DNA of 64,000 nt from DATLZU01 sp035573855 (GCA_035573855.1 DATLZU010000049.1:20307-84306), one strand, 5' to 3'; numbered from the stretch's first letter, positions 34,712-44,491 are shown. Numbers and translations are program-made. The notes: generated from the sequence alone by a model not told the origin.

Positions 34712-36049
34712 TCAGCTGTTGACTTCTTCGAACACATTGATCACCAACCCCGTCAGCGGCTTGGGGAAAAAATAGGTCGACTTGTGCGGCATACGCTCTC
34801 CAGCGGCCGCGACGGCCCGGACTTCGTCGACCTTCGTCGGATTGAGCAGAAGCGCGGCCTCTCCCGTCCCTTGTCGAACCCAATCGAGCGCCTCGTCGTC
34901 GTCCTTGGTATACAGGACGGCTTCCTGTTCGCGCGGCGTCGGGCAGAGCTTGGCGATCACGTGCTGCTGGAGGATGGAAACGTCCAACCGATCCCGCGGG
35001 GAAGCGGGAGGCGATGGCCGATGCTGCGGGCGGAGTGTGAGGAGGACATAGGCATCGGCGCCCCGGCAGGCGAGACCGAAAACCGTGGCGGATTGTCCCT
35101 GCTCCCGAAGCGTCTGCAGGAAGCGTCGCCTGACAGCCGGTTCGTCGGCGCCGCTGACAGGGAACGGATGGAATTCGAACGCGTCGCCCAGCAGGCTCCG
35201 AAGGCGCGGAAGCGGCGGGACGGCGGTGGTCAGCACGCGGTGCGTCGGCAGGATCGTGAGGCCGGGATCCTCCAGGGCGGCAAACAGCATCAGCACGCTG
35301 TCATACGGCTGGCGGATGCGGGACGCGGAGGCGCCGGCCCGCTCGTGGCAAAGCCGCCGATACGTCAGCGCTGTCTCGTACCGATGATGCCCGTCCGCGA
35401 TGAACAACGGTTTCGGTTTCATGGCGGCGACGAGCCGATCGAGCACGACGGGGTCGGTGACCGCCCACAAGCGCTGGCGAAAGCCCGCGTCGTCGTGAAA
35501 CTCGATCCGCGGTTTGTTGGTCCGAACGGCCTGTTCCAACAAGTCGATGATCGAACCCTCCGGATCTGAATAGAGCGACCAGATCGGGCTGAAATTGGCC
35601 CGGCAGGCTTCCAACAGGTTGAGACGGTCCGTCTTGGCCGCGGCGCGGGTGTTTTCGTGCGGGTAGATGCGGCCGGTGCCGAACTCTTCCAACTCGGCCG
35701 CCGCAAGAAAACCTTTGAGCATGCGAACGGGACCGCCGGGTTCGTCCGACGGCAGTCGATACTCGACGGTGTGGTAGTACACGGCCGGTTGCGAATCGCG
35801 GCGCAGCGCCCCGGTCCGCAGCCAATCCTGAAGCCACGCGGCCGCGCGCATGTACTTGTTGGCGGTCGGCCCGTCCCCCGGCTCCTCGAGTCCCAATTCC
35901 AGTCTGATGATGTTCTGCGGGTGCCGCTCGTAGAGCGCGCGCTGCGTGGCGGCGTCGATCACGTCGTAGGGCGGCGCGACGACGTGGCGAATATCGCCCA
36001 CGACGGCCGGGTTGTACAGCGTGCCTTGCAACGGAACGATGGTCGCCAT
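34712..36049 (-). CDS. DUF1015-family protein
   Basis: 445 residues matching DUF1015 throughout: VVGDIRHVVAPPYDVID near the start, HPQNIIRLELG, GRIYPHENTRAAAKTDRL near residue 129, FIADGHHRYETALTYR near residue 216 and HKSTYFFPKPLTGLVIN at the end. Family members related to archaeal SerK act as free-serine kinases, but most bacterial DUF1015 proteins are uncharacterised, so no reaction is assigned. It lies 67 bases downstream of polyprenyl diphosphate synthase and 46 upstream of the NtrC-type regulator, in one direction, consistent with an operon. Confidence 0.9.
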   Translation of the reverse strand: MATIVPLQGTLYNPAVVGDIRHVVAPPYDVIDAATQRALYERHPQNIIRLELGLEEPGDGPTANKYMRAAAWLQDWLRTGALRRDSQPAVYYHTVEYRLPSDEPGGPVRMLKGFLAAAELEEFGTGRIYPHENTRAAAKTDRLNLLEACRANFSPIWSLYSDPEGSIIDLLEQAVRTNKPRIEFHDDAGFRQRLWAVTDPVVLDRLVAAMKPKPLFIADGHHRYETALTYRRLCHERAGASASRIRQPYDSVLMLFAALEDPGLTILPTHRVLTTAVPPLPRLRSLLGDAFEFHPFPVSGADEPAVRRRFLQTLREQGQSATVFGLACRGADAYVLLTLRPQHRPSPPASPRDRLDVSILQQHVIAKLCPTPREQEAVLYTKDDDEALDWVRQGTGEAALLLNPTKVDEVRAVAAAGERMPHKSTYFFPKPLTGLVINVFEEVNS

Positions 36050-36116
36050 GACGACTCCGATTGGCCGATGAGCGTAAATGGAGAAACGGTGACGGCGGGT
36101 GTCTCTGTCGCCCCGG

Positions 36117-37121
36117 CTACCGGTCGCGGCTCACCACGTAATCGGCGACGACCGACAGCGCTCGCCTTGGCGGGCAGTCGTCGAACAACTCCAAATCGCG
36201 CTTCGCCGCGGTCACGAACGCGCGGGCCCGGTCCATCGCGTACGCGATCGATCCGTACTCCTGCATCAGCGCGATGATGCGCAGTAGATCCGGTTCGGTC
36301 AGGGTCCGCGTTTCCATGCGGTCTTTGATCATCCGCTTGTCTTCGTCCGAACAATGCTGGAGAAGATGCAGTAGCGGCAAGGTCGCCTTTCCCTGCCGCA
36401 GGTCCTGCCCCAGTGATTTACCCAACCGGTCCCCGTCAGCCGCATAATCCAACGTGTCGTCCGCCACCTGAAACGCGATACCGAGGTGCTGCCCGAAGCG
36501 GAACAAAGCTTCCTGTTTCTCCTCGGACGCGCCGCCGATGATCGCGCCGATGCAGCACGAGGCGGCCATGAGACCGGCGGTCTTATGTTCGGCGATGCGC
36601 AGGTACTCCGATTCGGGCATCGCCGGATTGCCGTTGTAGTACAGCTGAAGGACCTCGCCTTCCGCCATTTTTCGGCAGGCTTTCGACAGCACTTCGTTGA
36701 TCGTCTGACTGCGGAATTCGACGATCTGGCAGATGGCTTTCGAATAGAGGTAATCCCCAACTAGGATGCTGATCTGGTTGCCCCAGACTTTGCGGGCCGT
36801 CTGGCGTCCACGCCGCAGTTCCGCGTCGTCCACTACGTCGTCGTGGAGCAGTGTGGCGGTGTGGATGTACTCCACCAGGCTCGCCAGCAACAGATCGGCT
36901 TTGTCCGCATATCCGCAGAGGCGGGCGGAGAGTAGCAGTAGGAGGGGCCGGATACGCTTGCCGCCGCTGCTCAGGATGTGAGCGGCGACGGTGTTGACGA
37001 GCGCGACTTTCGAATCGAGGTTCTTGCGGACCTGATCTTCGACACCTTGGAGTTCCTCGCGATAGGCCTCCCACACATCGGCCATCGTCTGAATCGTCGA
37101 CGTCACGGGTCCGTGAGACAT
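36117..37121 (-). CDS. ispB: Polyprenyl diphosphate synthase (octaprenyl type)
   Basis: 334 residues, all-trans prenyltransferase fold. GGKRIRPLLLLLSARLCGY near residue 53 binds IPP. The first Asp-rich motif is LLHDDVVDDAELRRG near residue 91 and the second is QVADDTLDYAADGDRLGKS near residue 217. Both bind the Mg-diphosphate of the allylic substrate. The enzyme makes the C40-type side chain of quinones, or another long chain; the exact length cannot be read from sequence. It is the first gene of a run with DUF1015 and the NtrC-type regulator. Confidence 0.9.
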   Translation of the reverse strand: MSHGPVTSTIQTMADVWEAYREELQGVEDQVRKNLDSKVALVNTVAAHILSSGGKRIRPLLLLLSARLCGYADKADLLLASLVEYIHTATLLHDDVVDDAELRRGRQTARKVWGNQISILVGDYLYSKAICQIVEFRSQTINEVLSKACRKMAEGEVLQLYYNGNPAMPESEYLRIAEHKTAGLMAASCCIGAIIGGASEEKQEALFRFGQHLGIAFQVADDTLDYAADGDRLGKSLGQDLRQGKATLPLLHLLQHCSDEDKRMIKDRMETRTLTEPDLLRIIALMQEYGSIAYAMDRARAFVTAAKRDLELFDDCPPRRALSVVADYVVSRDR

Positions 37122-37189
37122 GCGGCGGATAGTAGGGCAGGGGGGAAAACAAAGTCAAGCGAGTCGGGGCGCTTCTGCGCGTATGAATC

Positions 37190-37218
37190 TTGACAGAAGC
37201 GGAACCCTTCCAGTAAGG
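37190..37218 (+). promoter_or_regulatory. Possible promoter of gltB
   Basis: TTGACA at 37190-37195 is a perfect -35 box; 17 bases on, GTAAGG is a poor -10. It lies about 130 bases before the gltB ATG in the divergent region shared with ispB. Confidence 0.25.
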
Positions 37219-37350
37219 TGACGACTCAATTCACCAGATGAGTGGCAGTGGTGCGGCGTTAACGGACCCACACGCGATTTGCCTTCCGAGAACGGTCCGC
37301 CCGACGGGCACAAGACCCGCCCTTCCGCTGTAGACGTGAGAGACCATACG

Positions 37351-40300
37351 ATGCCGATTCCCGGATTGCCTCCGAAGCAAGGGCTCTACGATCCGCAATT
37401 CGAAAAAGATTCCTGCGGGATCGGGTTTGTCGTCAACATCAAGGGGCAGAAGTCTCACAGCATCGTGCAGAAGGGTCTGCAAGTGCTGGAGAATTTGTTC
37501 CATCGCGGCGCCCAGGGGTGCGACCCCTGCACGGGCGACGGTGCCGGCATTCTGCTCCAGGTGCCGCATGAGTTTCTCAAACGAGCGGCAGCGGATGTGG
37601 GGATCAGGCTCCCGGGGCCAGGCGAATACGGTGTCGGGATGGTGTTCCTGCCGCGGGAGGCTGCCGCCCGCAAACAATGCGAGGTTCTGGTCGAAAAGGT
37701 GATCGCCGAGGAACGTGCGCGGTTCCTCGGGTGGCGGGACGTGCCGGTCAAAAGCGAGACGATCGGCACGGTGGCGCGCCGAACGGAGCCGGTGATCCGG
37801 CAGATTTTCATCGCCCGCGACATCCTCAACGAAGGCCAGTTCGAGCGCAAGCTCTACGTCATTCGCAAACGGGTCGAGAAGGCGGTCCGGGAATCGGCCA
37901 TCGAGGGCCGCGAGCACTTCTACATCCCGAGCCTGTCCAGCAACACGATCGTCTATAAGGGCCTGCTGCTGCCCCGCCAGATCCCGCAGTATTACCAGGA
38001 TCTGACGGATTCCAGCGTGGTGAGCGCGCTGGCGTTGGTCCATTCGCGGTTCAGCACGAATACGTTCCCCACGTGGCCTTTGGCACATCCGTACCGCTAC
38101 ATCTGCCACAACGGCGAGATCAACACACTCAAGGGCAACGTCAACTGGATGCGGGCCAGACAGGGCCGGTTGAAGTCGGAGCTGTTCGGCGACGACCTGC
38201 CGAAGCTGTTCCCCATCGTGTACGAGCACCAGAGCGACTCGGCCTGCCTGGACAACGCGCTGGAGTTCCTGGTGTTGGGCGGTCGTTCGCTGCCGCACGC
38301 GATGATGATGCTCATCCCAGAGCCCTGGGTCGGCAATCCGCACATGGACCTGGACCGACGGGGCTTCTACGAATACCACGCGGCGATGATGGAGCCCTGG
38401 GACGGCCCCGCGGCCGTCTGCTTCACGGACGGGAAGCTCATCGGTGCGACGCTGGACCGCAACGGCCTCCGCCCGTGCCGGTATCAGGTCATGACCGACG
38501 ATCTGGTCGTGCTGGCCTCCGAGGCCGGCGTGCTGCCGGCGGACGTGAAGGAGATCCGTCAGAAAGGCCGCCTCCAACCTGGCCGCATGTTCCTGGTCGA
38601 TACGGTGCAAGGGCGGATCATCGACGACGAAGAGATCAAGGCCGAGATCGTTGGCCGCAAGCCCTACCGCGCCTGGGTCACGCAATACCGCATCTCGCTC
38701 GACGAACTGCCGGAACCGTTGAACGTGCCGCAGCCGGATCACCCCACGATCCGCCAGCGCCAACAGGCGTTCGGGTACACGGTGGAGGAGTTGAAAATGG
38801 TCATCACGCCGATGGTGGTGACCGGCGAGGAGCCCGTCTCCTCCATGGGCACGGACACACCGCTGGCCGTGCTGTCGGAGCGGCCGCAACTCTTGTTCAA
38901 GTATTTCAAGCAGCTGTTCGCCCAGGTGACCAACCCGCCGATCGATCCGATCCGCGAGGAATTGGTGATGTCGCTGGTGACGAACATCGGACCCAAGCCC
39001 AATCTGATGGAGGAGCATCCGGAGTCCTGCCGCCGGATCCGGGTTAAACAGCCGATTCTGACCAATGTGGACCTCCAGAAGATCCGGGAACTCGAAGATC
39101 CGAATTTCCGGAGCAAGACGTTGCGTATGCTGTTCCGCGTGGCCGAGGGACCGGACGGACTCGGCGCGGCGGTGGAGGAGTTGTGTCATCAGGCCTCCGA
39201 AGCGATCAGGGAAGGCTATCGGTTCCTGATCTTGAGCGACCGGGGTGTGAACGAAGAGTGGGCGCCGATTCCCAGTCTGCTGGGCATTGCCGCGGTGCAC
39301 CATCATCTCGTGCGCGAGTGCACGAGAACCGAGGTCGGGTTGATCCTCGAGACCGGCGAACCGCGCGACGTGCATCATTTCGCCTGTCTGATCGGGTACG
39401 GCGCGGGGACGATCAACCCCTATCTCGTGTTCGAGACGCTGGTGGACATGGAGCGCGACGGCTACTTACCGGAAGGCTTGGACGCGCAGACGGCGGAAGG
39501 TAAGTTCATCAAGGCGATCAACAAGGGACTGCTGAAAATCTTCTCCAAGATGGGCATTTCCACCGTGCAGTCCTACTGCGGGGCGCAGATCTTCGAAGCC
39601 ATTGGCCTGAACCGCGAGCTGATCGACCGCTATTTCACTGGCACGGCCTCGCGGATCGAGGGCATCGGCCTCCGCGAGGTCGGAGAGGAGACGCTGCGGC
39701 GGCATGCGTTGGCCTATGAGCCGGCGCCGATCCGCCAGCTCGACTTCGGCGGGGAGATTCACTACCGGGTGCAGGGCGAGCATCACAACTGGAATCCGGA
39801 GACCATTTACAAACTGCAGCACGCCACGCGCGCCAACGACCCCCAGACCTACGCCGAGTTCGCTGCGCTGGTGAACGACGAGAGCAAGCGGCGTTCGAAC
39901 TTGCGCGGGCTGCTGGATTTCAAATTCCTGCCGGAGCCGATCCCGCTGGAGGAAGTGGAGCCGGCCCAGGAAATCGTCAAGCGGTTCACGACCGGGGCCA
40001 TGTCGTTCGGCGCCATCAGCAAGGAAGCGCACGAAACCCTGGCCATCGCTATGAACCGGATCGGCGCCAAGAGCAACACCGGCGAGGGCGGCGAAGACCC
40101 CGAACGTTTCATCCCGCTTCCGAACGGCGACTCCAAGAACTCCTCGATCAAGCAAGTGGCGTCGGCGCGCTTCGGCGTGACGTCCCACTATCTCGTCAAC
40201 GCCAAGGAACTGCAGATCAAGATGGCGCAGGGGGCCAAGCCCGGCGAAGGTGGACAGTTGCCCGGCCACAAGGTGGACGAGACCATCGCCAAGCTGCGGT

Positions 40301-41898
40301 ATTCCACACCGGGCGTCCAGTTGATCTCCCCGCCCCCGCACCACGACATTTATTCGATCGAGGATCTGGCGCAGTTGATCTTCGATCTGAAAAACGCCAA
40401 TCCGGAAGCGGATGTGTCTGTGAAGCTGGTGGCGGAAGTCGGGGTCGGCACGGTCGCGGCCGGGGTGGCCAAAGCCCATGCCGACAAGGTGCTGATCAGC
40501 GGCGATTCCGGCGGGACGGGCGCTTCGCCGCTCTCTTCCATTAAATATGCCGGTATCCCGTGGGAACTGGGACTGGCCGAGACGCATCAAACGTTGGTGC
40601 TCAACGATCTGCGCGGACGGATCCGGGTCGAAACCGACGGCCAGTTGAAGACCGGGCGGGATGTCGTGATCGCGGCCCTGCTAGGTGCGGAGGAGTTCGG
40701 CTTTTCGACGGCGCCCTTGATCGTGGAAGGCTGCATCATGATGCGCAAGTGCCACCTGAACACCTGTCCGGTCGGGATTGCGACGCAGGACCCGGTGCTC
40801 CGCAAGAAATTCACGGGCCAGCCGGAACACGTTATCAACTACTTCTTCTTTGTGGCCGAGGAAGTGCGGCAGCTCATGGCCAAGTTGGGCTTCCGCAAGA
40901 TGGACGAGATGGTCGGCCGCGTCGACAAGCTCAAAGCGCAGAAAGCCGTCGATCACTGGAAGGCCAAGGGGCTGGATCTGACGCCGCTGCTCACGATGCC
41001 TGAAGTAGGGCCGGAAGTCGCCCGGTACTGTGTCCAGAAGCAGGATCACGGCATCGAGCATGTGCTGGATAAGCAGTTGATCGAGCTGTGCGCGCCGGCG
41101 ATCGAGCGGGGCGAGAAGGTCACGCTCGATCTGCCGATCCGGAACGTCAACCGGACAACTGGCACCATGCTGTCCAGCCGGATCGCCAAGAAGTACGGGT
41201 TGGAGGGACTGCCGCCCGATACGATCACGATCAAGTTCACCGGCTCGGCGGGGCAGTCCTTCGGCGCGTTCCTCTCCCGCGGCATCACCTTGATCCTGGA
41301 GGGCGAGTCCAACGACTATTTGGGCAAGGGACTGTCCGGCGGCAAGATCATCGTGTACCCGCCCAGAGGGTGCACTTATGTGCCGGAAGAGACGATCCTG
41401 ATCGGCAACACCTCGCTCTATGGCGCCACCCAGGGCGAATGCTACTTCTATGGGACCGCGGGCGAGCGGTTTGCTGTCAGAAACAGCGGGGTCCGGGCGG
41501 TGATTGAAGGGACCGGCGATCACGGGTGCGAATACATGACCGGCGGGGTGGTCGTGGTCCTAGGGAAGACCGGGCGCAACTTCGCGGCCGGGATGTCTGG
41601 CGGCATCGCCTTTGTCTTGAACGAGGACGGTAAGTTCGAATCCCGCTGCAATATGGGCATGGTGGAGCTGGAGAAGGTCGTCGCCGCCGAGGACAAGCAG
41701 TTGTTGCGCGGCATGATCGAAGCACACTTCCAGTACACGGGGAGCCGCAAGGCCAAGCGGGTGCTCGACACCTGGGAAGCGATGCTGCCGAAGTTCGTGA
41801 AGGTTATGCCGATTGACTACAAGCGGGTGCTGGCTGAACGGAAGGCGGCCGCCGCTAAGGAACAGGCGCATCGCGAGAAAGAGATGGTGGCGCATTAG
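37351..41898 (+). CDS. gltB: Glutamate synthase, large subunit
   Basis: 1515 residues. With GltD it makes two glutamates from glutamine and 2-oxoglutarate. Class-II glutaminase domain: EKDSCGIGFVVN near residue 18 holds the catalytic Cys, followed by SRFSTNTFPTW and NGEINTLKGNVNWM. The FMN/synthase domain has TGAMSFGAISKEAHETLA and ISGDSGGTGASPLSSI. The 3Fe-4S cysteines are in MMRKCHLNTCPVGIATQ. The C-terminal beta-helix with GTGDHGCEYMTGG follows. The chosen ATG gives a short propeptide before the Cys, as is usual; an ATG 72 bases upstream adds unrelated residues. gltD follows after an 88-base gap containing a repeat element. Confidence 0.96.
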   Translation: MPIPGLPPKQGLYDPQFEKDSCGIGFVVNIKGQKSHSIVQKGLQVLENLFHRGAQGCDPCTGDGAGILLQVPHEFLKRAAADVGIRLPGPGEYGVGMVFLPREAAARKQCEVLVEKVIAEERARFLGWRDVPVKSETIGTVARRTEPVIRQIFIARDILNEGQFERKLYVIRKRVEKAVRESAIEGREHFYIPSLSSNTIVYKGLLLPRQIPQYYQDLTDSSVVSALALVHSRFSTNTFPTWPLAHPYRYICHNGEINTLKGNVNWMRARQGRLKSELFGDDLPKLFPIVYEHQSDSACLDNALEFLVLGGRSLPHAMMMLIPEPWVGNPHMDLDRRGFYEYHAAMMEPWDGPAAVCFTDGKLIGATLDRNGLRPCRYQVMTDDLVVLASEAGVLPADVKEIRQKGRLQPGRMFLVDTVQGRIIDDEEIKAEIVGRKPYRAWVTQYRISLDELPEPLNVPQPDHPTIRQRQQAFGYTVEELKMVITPMVVTGEEPVSSMGTDTPLAVLSERPQLLFKYFKQLFAQVTNPPIDPIREELVMSLVTNIGPKPNLMEEHPESCRRIRVKQPILTNVDLQKIRELEDPNFRSKTLRMLFRVAEGPDGLGAAVEELCHQASEAIREGYRFLILSDRGVNEEWAPIPSLLGIAAVHHHLVRECTRTEVGLILETGEPRDVHHFACLIGYGAGTINPYLVFETLVDMERDGYLPEGLDAQTAEGKFIKAINKGLLKIFSKMGISTVQSYCGAQIFEAIGLNRELIDRYFTGTASRIEGIGLREVGEETLRRHALAYEPAPIRQLDFGGEIHYRVQGEHHNWNPETIYKLQHATRANDPQTYAEFAALVNDESKRRSNLRGLLDFKFLPEPIPLEEVEPAQEIVKRFTTGAMSFGAISKEAHETLAIAMNRIGAKSNTGEGGEDPERFIPLPNGDSKNSSIKQVASARFGVTSHYLVNAKELQIKMAQGAKPGEGGQLPGHKVDETIAKLRYSTPGVQLISPPPHHDIYSIEDLAQLIFDLKNANPEADVSVKLVAEVGVGTVAAGVAKAHADKVLISGDSGGTGASPLSSIKYAGIPWELGLAETHQTLVLNDLRGRIRVETDGQLKTGRDVVIAALLGAEEFGFSTAPLIVEGCIMMRKCHLNTCPVGIATQDPVLRKKFTGQPEHVINYFFFVAEEVRQLMAKLGFRKMDEMVGRVDKLKAQKAVDHWKAKGLDLTPLLTMPEVGPEVARYCVQKQDHGIEHVLDKQLIELCAPAIERGEKVTLDLPIRNVNRTTGTMLSSRIAKKYGLEGLPPDTITIKFTGSAGQSFGAFLSRGITLILEGESNDYLGKGLSGGKIIVYPPRGCTYVPEETILIGNTSLYGATQGECYFYGTAGERFAVRNSGVRAVIEGTGDHGCEYMTGGVVVVLGKTGRNFAAGMSGGIAFVLNEDGKFESRCNMGMVELEKVVAAEDKQLLRGMIEAHFQYTGSRKAKRVLDTWEAMLPKFVKVMPIDYKRVLAERKAAAAKEQAHREKEMVAH

Positions 41899-41910
41899 AA
41901 GACGTGATGC

Positions 41911-41980
41911 GTGACGCGTATCGCGTGAAGCGTGCGTGAGACATGCGACGAGATACGAGATACGAACGACGAGATACGAG
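41911..41980 (+). repeat. Short interspersed element, copy 1 (between gltB and gltD)
   Basis: GTGACGCG, 5 bases, CGTGAAGCGT, then CGACGAGATACGAGATACGA and a further ACGAGATACGAG unit. The same ordered blocks occur inverted at 46281-46346 inside a coding sequence, with the same 5-base spacing between the first two. Confidence 0.65.
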
Positions 41981-41986
41981 TGGTAA

Positions 41987-43423
41987 ATGGCTGACCCCAG
42001 AGGCTTCCTGAAATACCCCCGCGAGGGTCCCAAGCGCCGGCCGGTCGAGCTACGCGTGCTGGACTGGAAGGAATTTTACGAGCCGATGCCGGAGGAGAAA
42101 CTTCAGATCCAGGGCGCGCGCTGCATGGACTGCGGCGTGCCGTTTTGCCAGAGCTCCAACGGCTGTCCGGTTGTCAACCTCATCCCGGAGTGGAACGACT
42201 TGGTCCATCGCGGGCGCTGGAAAGACGCGCTCAAGGCGCTCCACACCACGAACAACTTCCCGGAATTCACCGGCCGGTTGTGTCCCGCTCCCTGCGAATC
42301 GGCCTGCGTGCTGGGGATCAACAGCGATCCGGTGTCGATCCGCATCATCGAGTGGAACATCATCGACAAGGGGTTCGACGAGGGGTGGGTGCAGCCGGTT
42401 CTCCCGACGAGCCGCACCGGCAAAACCGTGGCCATCGTGGGTTCCGGCCCGGCTGGTCTGGCCGCCGCGCAGCAACTGGCGCGGGCCGGTCACAGCGTCA
42501 CCGTGTTCGAGAAGGCCGATCGGATCGGCGGGTTGCTGCGCTATGGGATTCCCGATTTCAAGATGGAAAAATGGGTGCTTGACCGACGGTTGGAGCAACT
42601 GAAGGCCGAAGGCGTTGTGTTCAACACTGGCGTCCATGTTGGCAAGGACATCAGCGGAGAGGACCTGCGCCGGCGGTTCGATGCGGTGTGTCTGGCCGTG
42701 GGCGCGGAACAGGCGCGAGACCTGCCGGTCCCCGGCCGTGAGCTCAAGGGCATCCATTTCGCCATGGAGTACTTGGTCCAGCAGAACAAGCGGAACGCCG
42801 GCGACGTGATCGCGGACGAGCCGATCACCGCGAAGGGCAAGCGCGTGGTGATCATCGGCGGCGGCGACACCGGGTCGGACTGTTTAGGCACCGCGCACCG
42901 GCAGGGCTGTACGGAAGTGCATCAGTTCGAATTGCTGCCGGAGCCTCCGCCGCAGCGGGCGCCGTCCACTCCCTGGCCGCTCTGGCCGATGCAACTCCGC
43001 ACCTCGCACGCGCATGAAGAAGGCTGTGACCGCCAGTGGAGCGTCTCGACGACGAAGTTCTCCGGCCGCAACGGGCACGTGACCAAGCTGCATGCCCACC
43101 GGGTCGCCTTCGAGAACGGCCAGTTCGTGCCGATCCCCAACACCGAATTCGAGATGGAGGTTGATCTTGTGCTCTTAGCCATGGGCTTTACCGGGCCGGT
43201 GAAGAACGGGCTGCTCGACAGCCTCGGTGTGAAGTACGATGCACGGGGCAACGTGGCCGTGGACGAGAATTTCATGACGTCGGTCGAGGGCGTCTTCGCC
43301 GGCGGCGACGTCAAGCGCGGCGCCTCGCTCATCGTTTGGGCCATCGCCGAGGGCCGCAAGATGGCTGCCGGTGTGGACAAGTATCTGCGGGCGGGCCGAA
43401 GCGCGAAGGCTGCCGTGAAATGA
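41987..43423 (+). CDS. gltD: Glutamate synthase, small subunit
   Basis: 478 residues. It takes electrons from NADPH through FAD and 4Fe-4S clusters to GltB. Cluster cysteines: RCMDCGVPFCQSSNGCPV near residue 45 and CPAPCESACVLGI near residue 99. FAD site: AIVGSGPAGLAAAQQLARAG near residue 149. NADPH site: VIIGGGDTGSDCLG near residue 290. The C-terminal GVFAGGDVKRGASLIVWAIAEG completes FAD binding. The stop overlaps the start of a small helical protein gene by 3 bases. Confidence 0.96.
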   Translation: MADPRGFLKYPREGPKRRPVELRVLDWKEFYEPMPEEKLQIQGARCMDCGVPFCQSSNGCPVVNLIPEWNDLVHRGRWKDALKALHTTNNFPEFTGRLCPAPCESACVLGINSDPVSIRIIEWNIIDKGFDEGWVQPVLPTSRTGKTVAIVGSGPAGLAAAQQLARAGHSVTVFEKADRIGGLLRYGIPDFKMEKWVLDRRLEQLKAEGVVFNTGVHVGKDISGEDLRRRFDAVCLAVGAEQARDLPVPGRELKGIHFAMEYLVQQNKRNAGDVIADEPITAKGKRVVIIGGGDTGSDCLGTAHRQGCTEVHQFELLPEPPPQRAPSTPWPLWPMQLRTSHAHEEGCDRQWSVSTTKFSGRNGHVTKLHAHRVAFENGQFVPIPNTEFEMEVDLVLLAMGFTGPVKNGLLDSLGVKYDARGNVAVDENFMTSVEGVFAGGDVKRGASLIVWAIAEGRKMAAGVDKYLRAGRSAKAAVK

Positions 43424-43656
43424 GGAAGATCACCAAGAAAGAAGTCCGCGAGTATATCAAGCGCTGGCGGTTGGTGAATCAGGTGCTCGATGAGGAACTG
43501 CGCCGAACCACTATAGAAACGAAGTTTGAAAAGATGGATGCAGCCTACCGGATGGCAGTTGCGGTGGGCTTCCTGACAAGACTGCGAAGATCGAAGCAAG
43601 AAACGGTGGATGAGGTTCGGCAACGGTGGCTTCGACTGCAGAGAATCCATCCGTAA
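43420..43656 (+). CDS. Small helical protein of unknown function
   Basis: 78 residues, highly charged and predicted mostly helical (KEVREYIKRWRLVNQVLDEE, later DEVRQRWLRLQRI). No signal peptide and no family I can name. Its ATG overlaps the gltD stop (ATGA), and its last 31 bases overlap the nucleotidyltransferase-like gene in another frame, so the two are tightly coupled. A small helical protein before an AbiEii/MNT-type nucleotidyltransferase resembles toxin-antitoxin organisation, with this one as candidate antitoxin or regulator. That is inference from context. Confidence 0.65.
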   Translation: MRKITKKEVREYIKRWRLVNQVLDEELRRTTIETKFEKMDAAYRMAVAVGFLTRLRRSKQETVDEVRQRWLRLQRIHP

Positions 43657-44276
43657 CCGGTTCCTTCCTCCCGTCGCTTGTTCCTGCCATCCGCGCGCTC
43701 GCTAATCTCCTGAGAGTGTCCCAAGTCCCTGGAGCCATCATTGGAGGCGTCGCCGCCAGCTTACAAGGGCAAGCGAGGACGACCGAAGACGTGGATGTCC
43801 TCGTTCGCCTCGACGAAAACGCTCTTGATCGCTTCCTGGAAATGGCAAAGGCCGAAGGGTTTCGTCCCCGGATTCCCGATGCCATTCCCTTTGCGCGGCG
43901 CTCGGCGGTGCTTCTCCTCGAACATGAGGCGAGTCGAGTCGGAGTGGATCTTACGATAAGCCGGATGGCCTTTGATTCCGATGCGATCGACCGCGCTAGG
44001 CCGGTTGCAATCGGCGATCTCCGATTTTCCGTGGTCGCTCCGGAAGACCTCATTATCATGAAAGCGGTCGCCCACCGCCCTCAGGACCTCCAAGACATTC
44101 ATGCTGTGACTCGTGCCAATCCCCGGTTGGACGTACGTCGAGTGCGGACCCACGTGCAGGAGTTTGCCAGGGCTCTCGACAAGCCCGAAATTTGGGCGGA
44201 CATTGCGCCGTTGTTGAAGAGCCGCGTTCGTCGCAAGCCGACGATGCGTAAGGCAAAGAGCCGAAAGAAGAAGTAG
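43626..44276 (+). CDS. Nucleotidyltransferase-like protein (AbiEii/MNT-type)
   Basis: 216 residues. IIGGVAASLQGQARTTEDVD near residue 39 fits the GG(x)A...G..R.T.D(I/V)D pattern of AbiEii/DUF6036-type nucleotidyltransferases, with the metal-binding Asp pair in DVDVLV. A third acidic position lies in SRVGVDLTIS near residue 105, and VVAPEDLIIMKAVAHRPQD near residue 138 is another conserved block of the family (LIxxKxxAxRxxD). The tail is strongly basic (KSRVRRKPTMRKAKSRKKK). GTG start inside the previous gene. Relatives include toxins that nucleotidylate tRNA; activity here is untested. Confidence 0.75.
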   Translation: MASTAENPSVTGSFLPSLVPAIRALANLLRVSQVPGAIIGGVAASLQGQARTTEDVDVLVRLDENALDRFLEMAKAEGFRPRIPDAIPFARRSAVLLLEHEASRVGVDLTISRMAFDSDAIDRARPVAIGDLRFSVVAPEDLIIMKAVAHRPQDLQDIHAVTRANPRLDVRRVRTHVQEFARALDKPEIWADIAPLLKSRVRRKPTMRKAKSRKKK

Positions 44277-44457
44277 CAGAGAGCTGGATGAGACCGCGCC
44301 GGCCGGAAACGCATGCCCCGGTGACGGCGCGGTGGAGAAAAGGGTCGAGAGTCTTGTCGTGACAGACTCTGCCCTGTTCGCATGCGACGACGGAGTCGAA
44401 GGCAGGGCGGTGGTAAGGGGTCGCGATGTGATTCGGGGAGAAAGGTCATGCGGGCCA

Positions 44458-44491
44458 GGAGTTCCTGAGGAAAGACTCCCGACCCCTTTTT
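44458..44491 (+). terminator. Possible terminator after the nucleotidyltransferase gene
   Basis: GGAGT and ACTCC form a 5-bp stem, with an inner CCT/AGG pairing. CGACCCC and five T follow, then more T-rich sequence. It lies about 180 bases past the stop. The hairpin is weak. Confidence 0.3.

Noticed and set aside
37231..39378. 715-codon open frame antisense to gltB
   Set aside because: It is opposite a certain gltB with all cofactor motifs; length reflects high GC.
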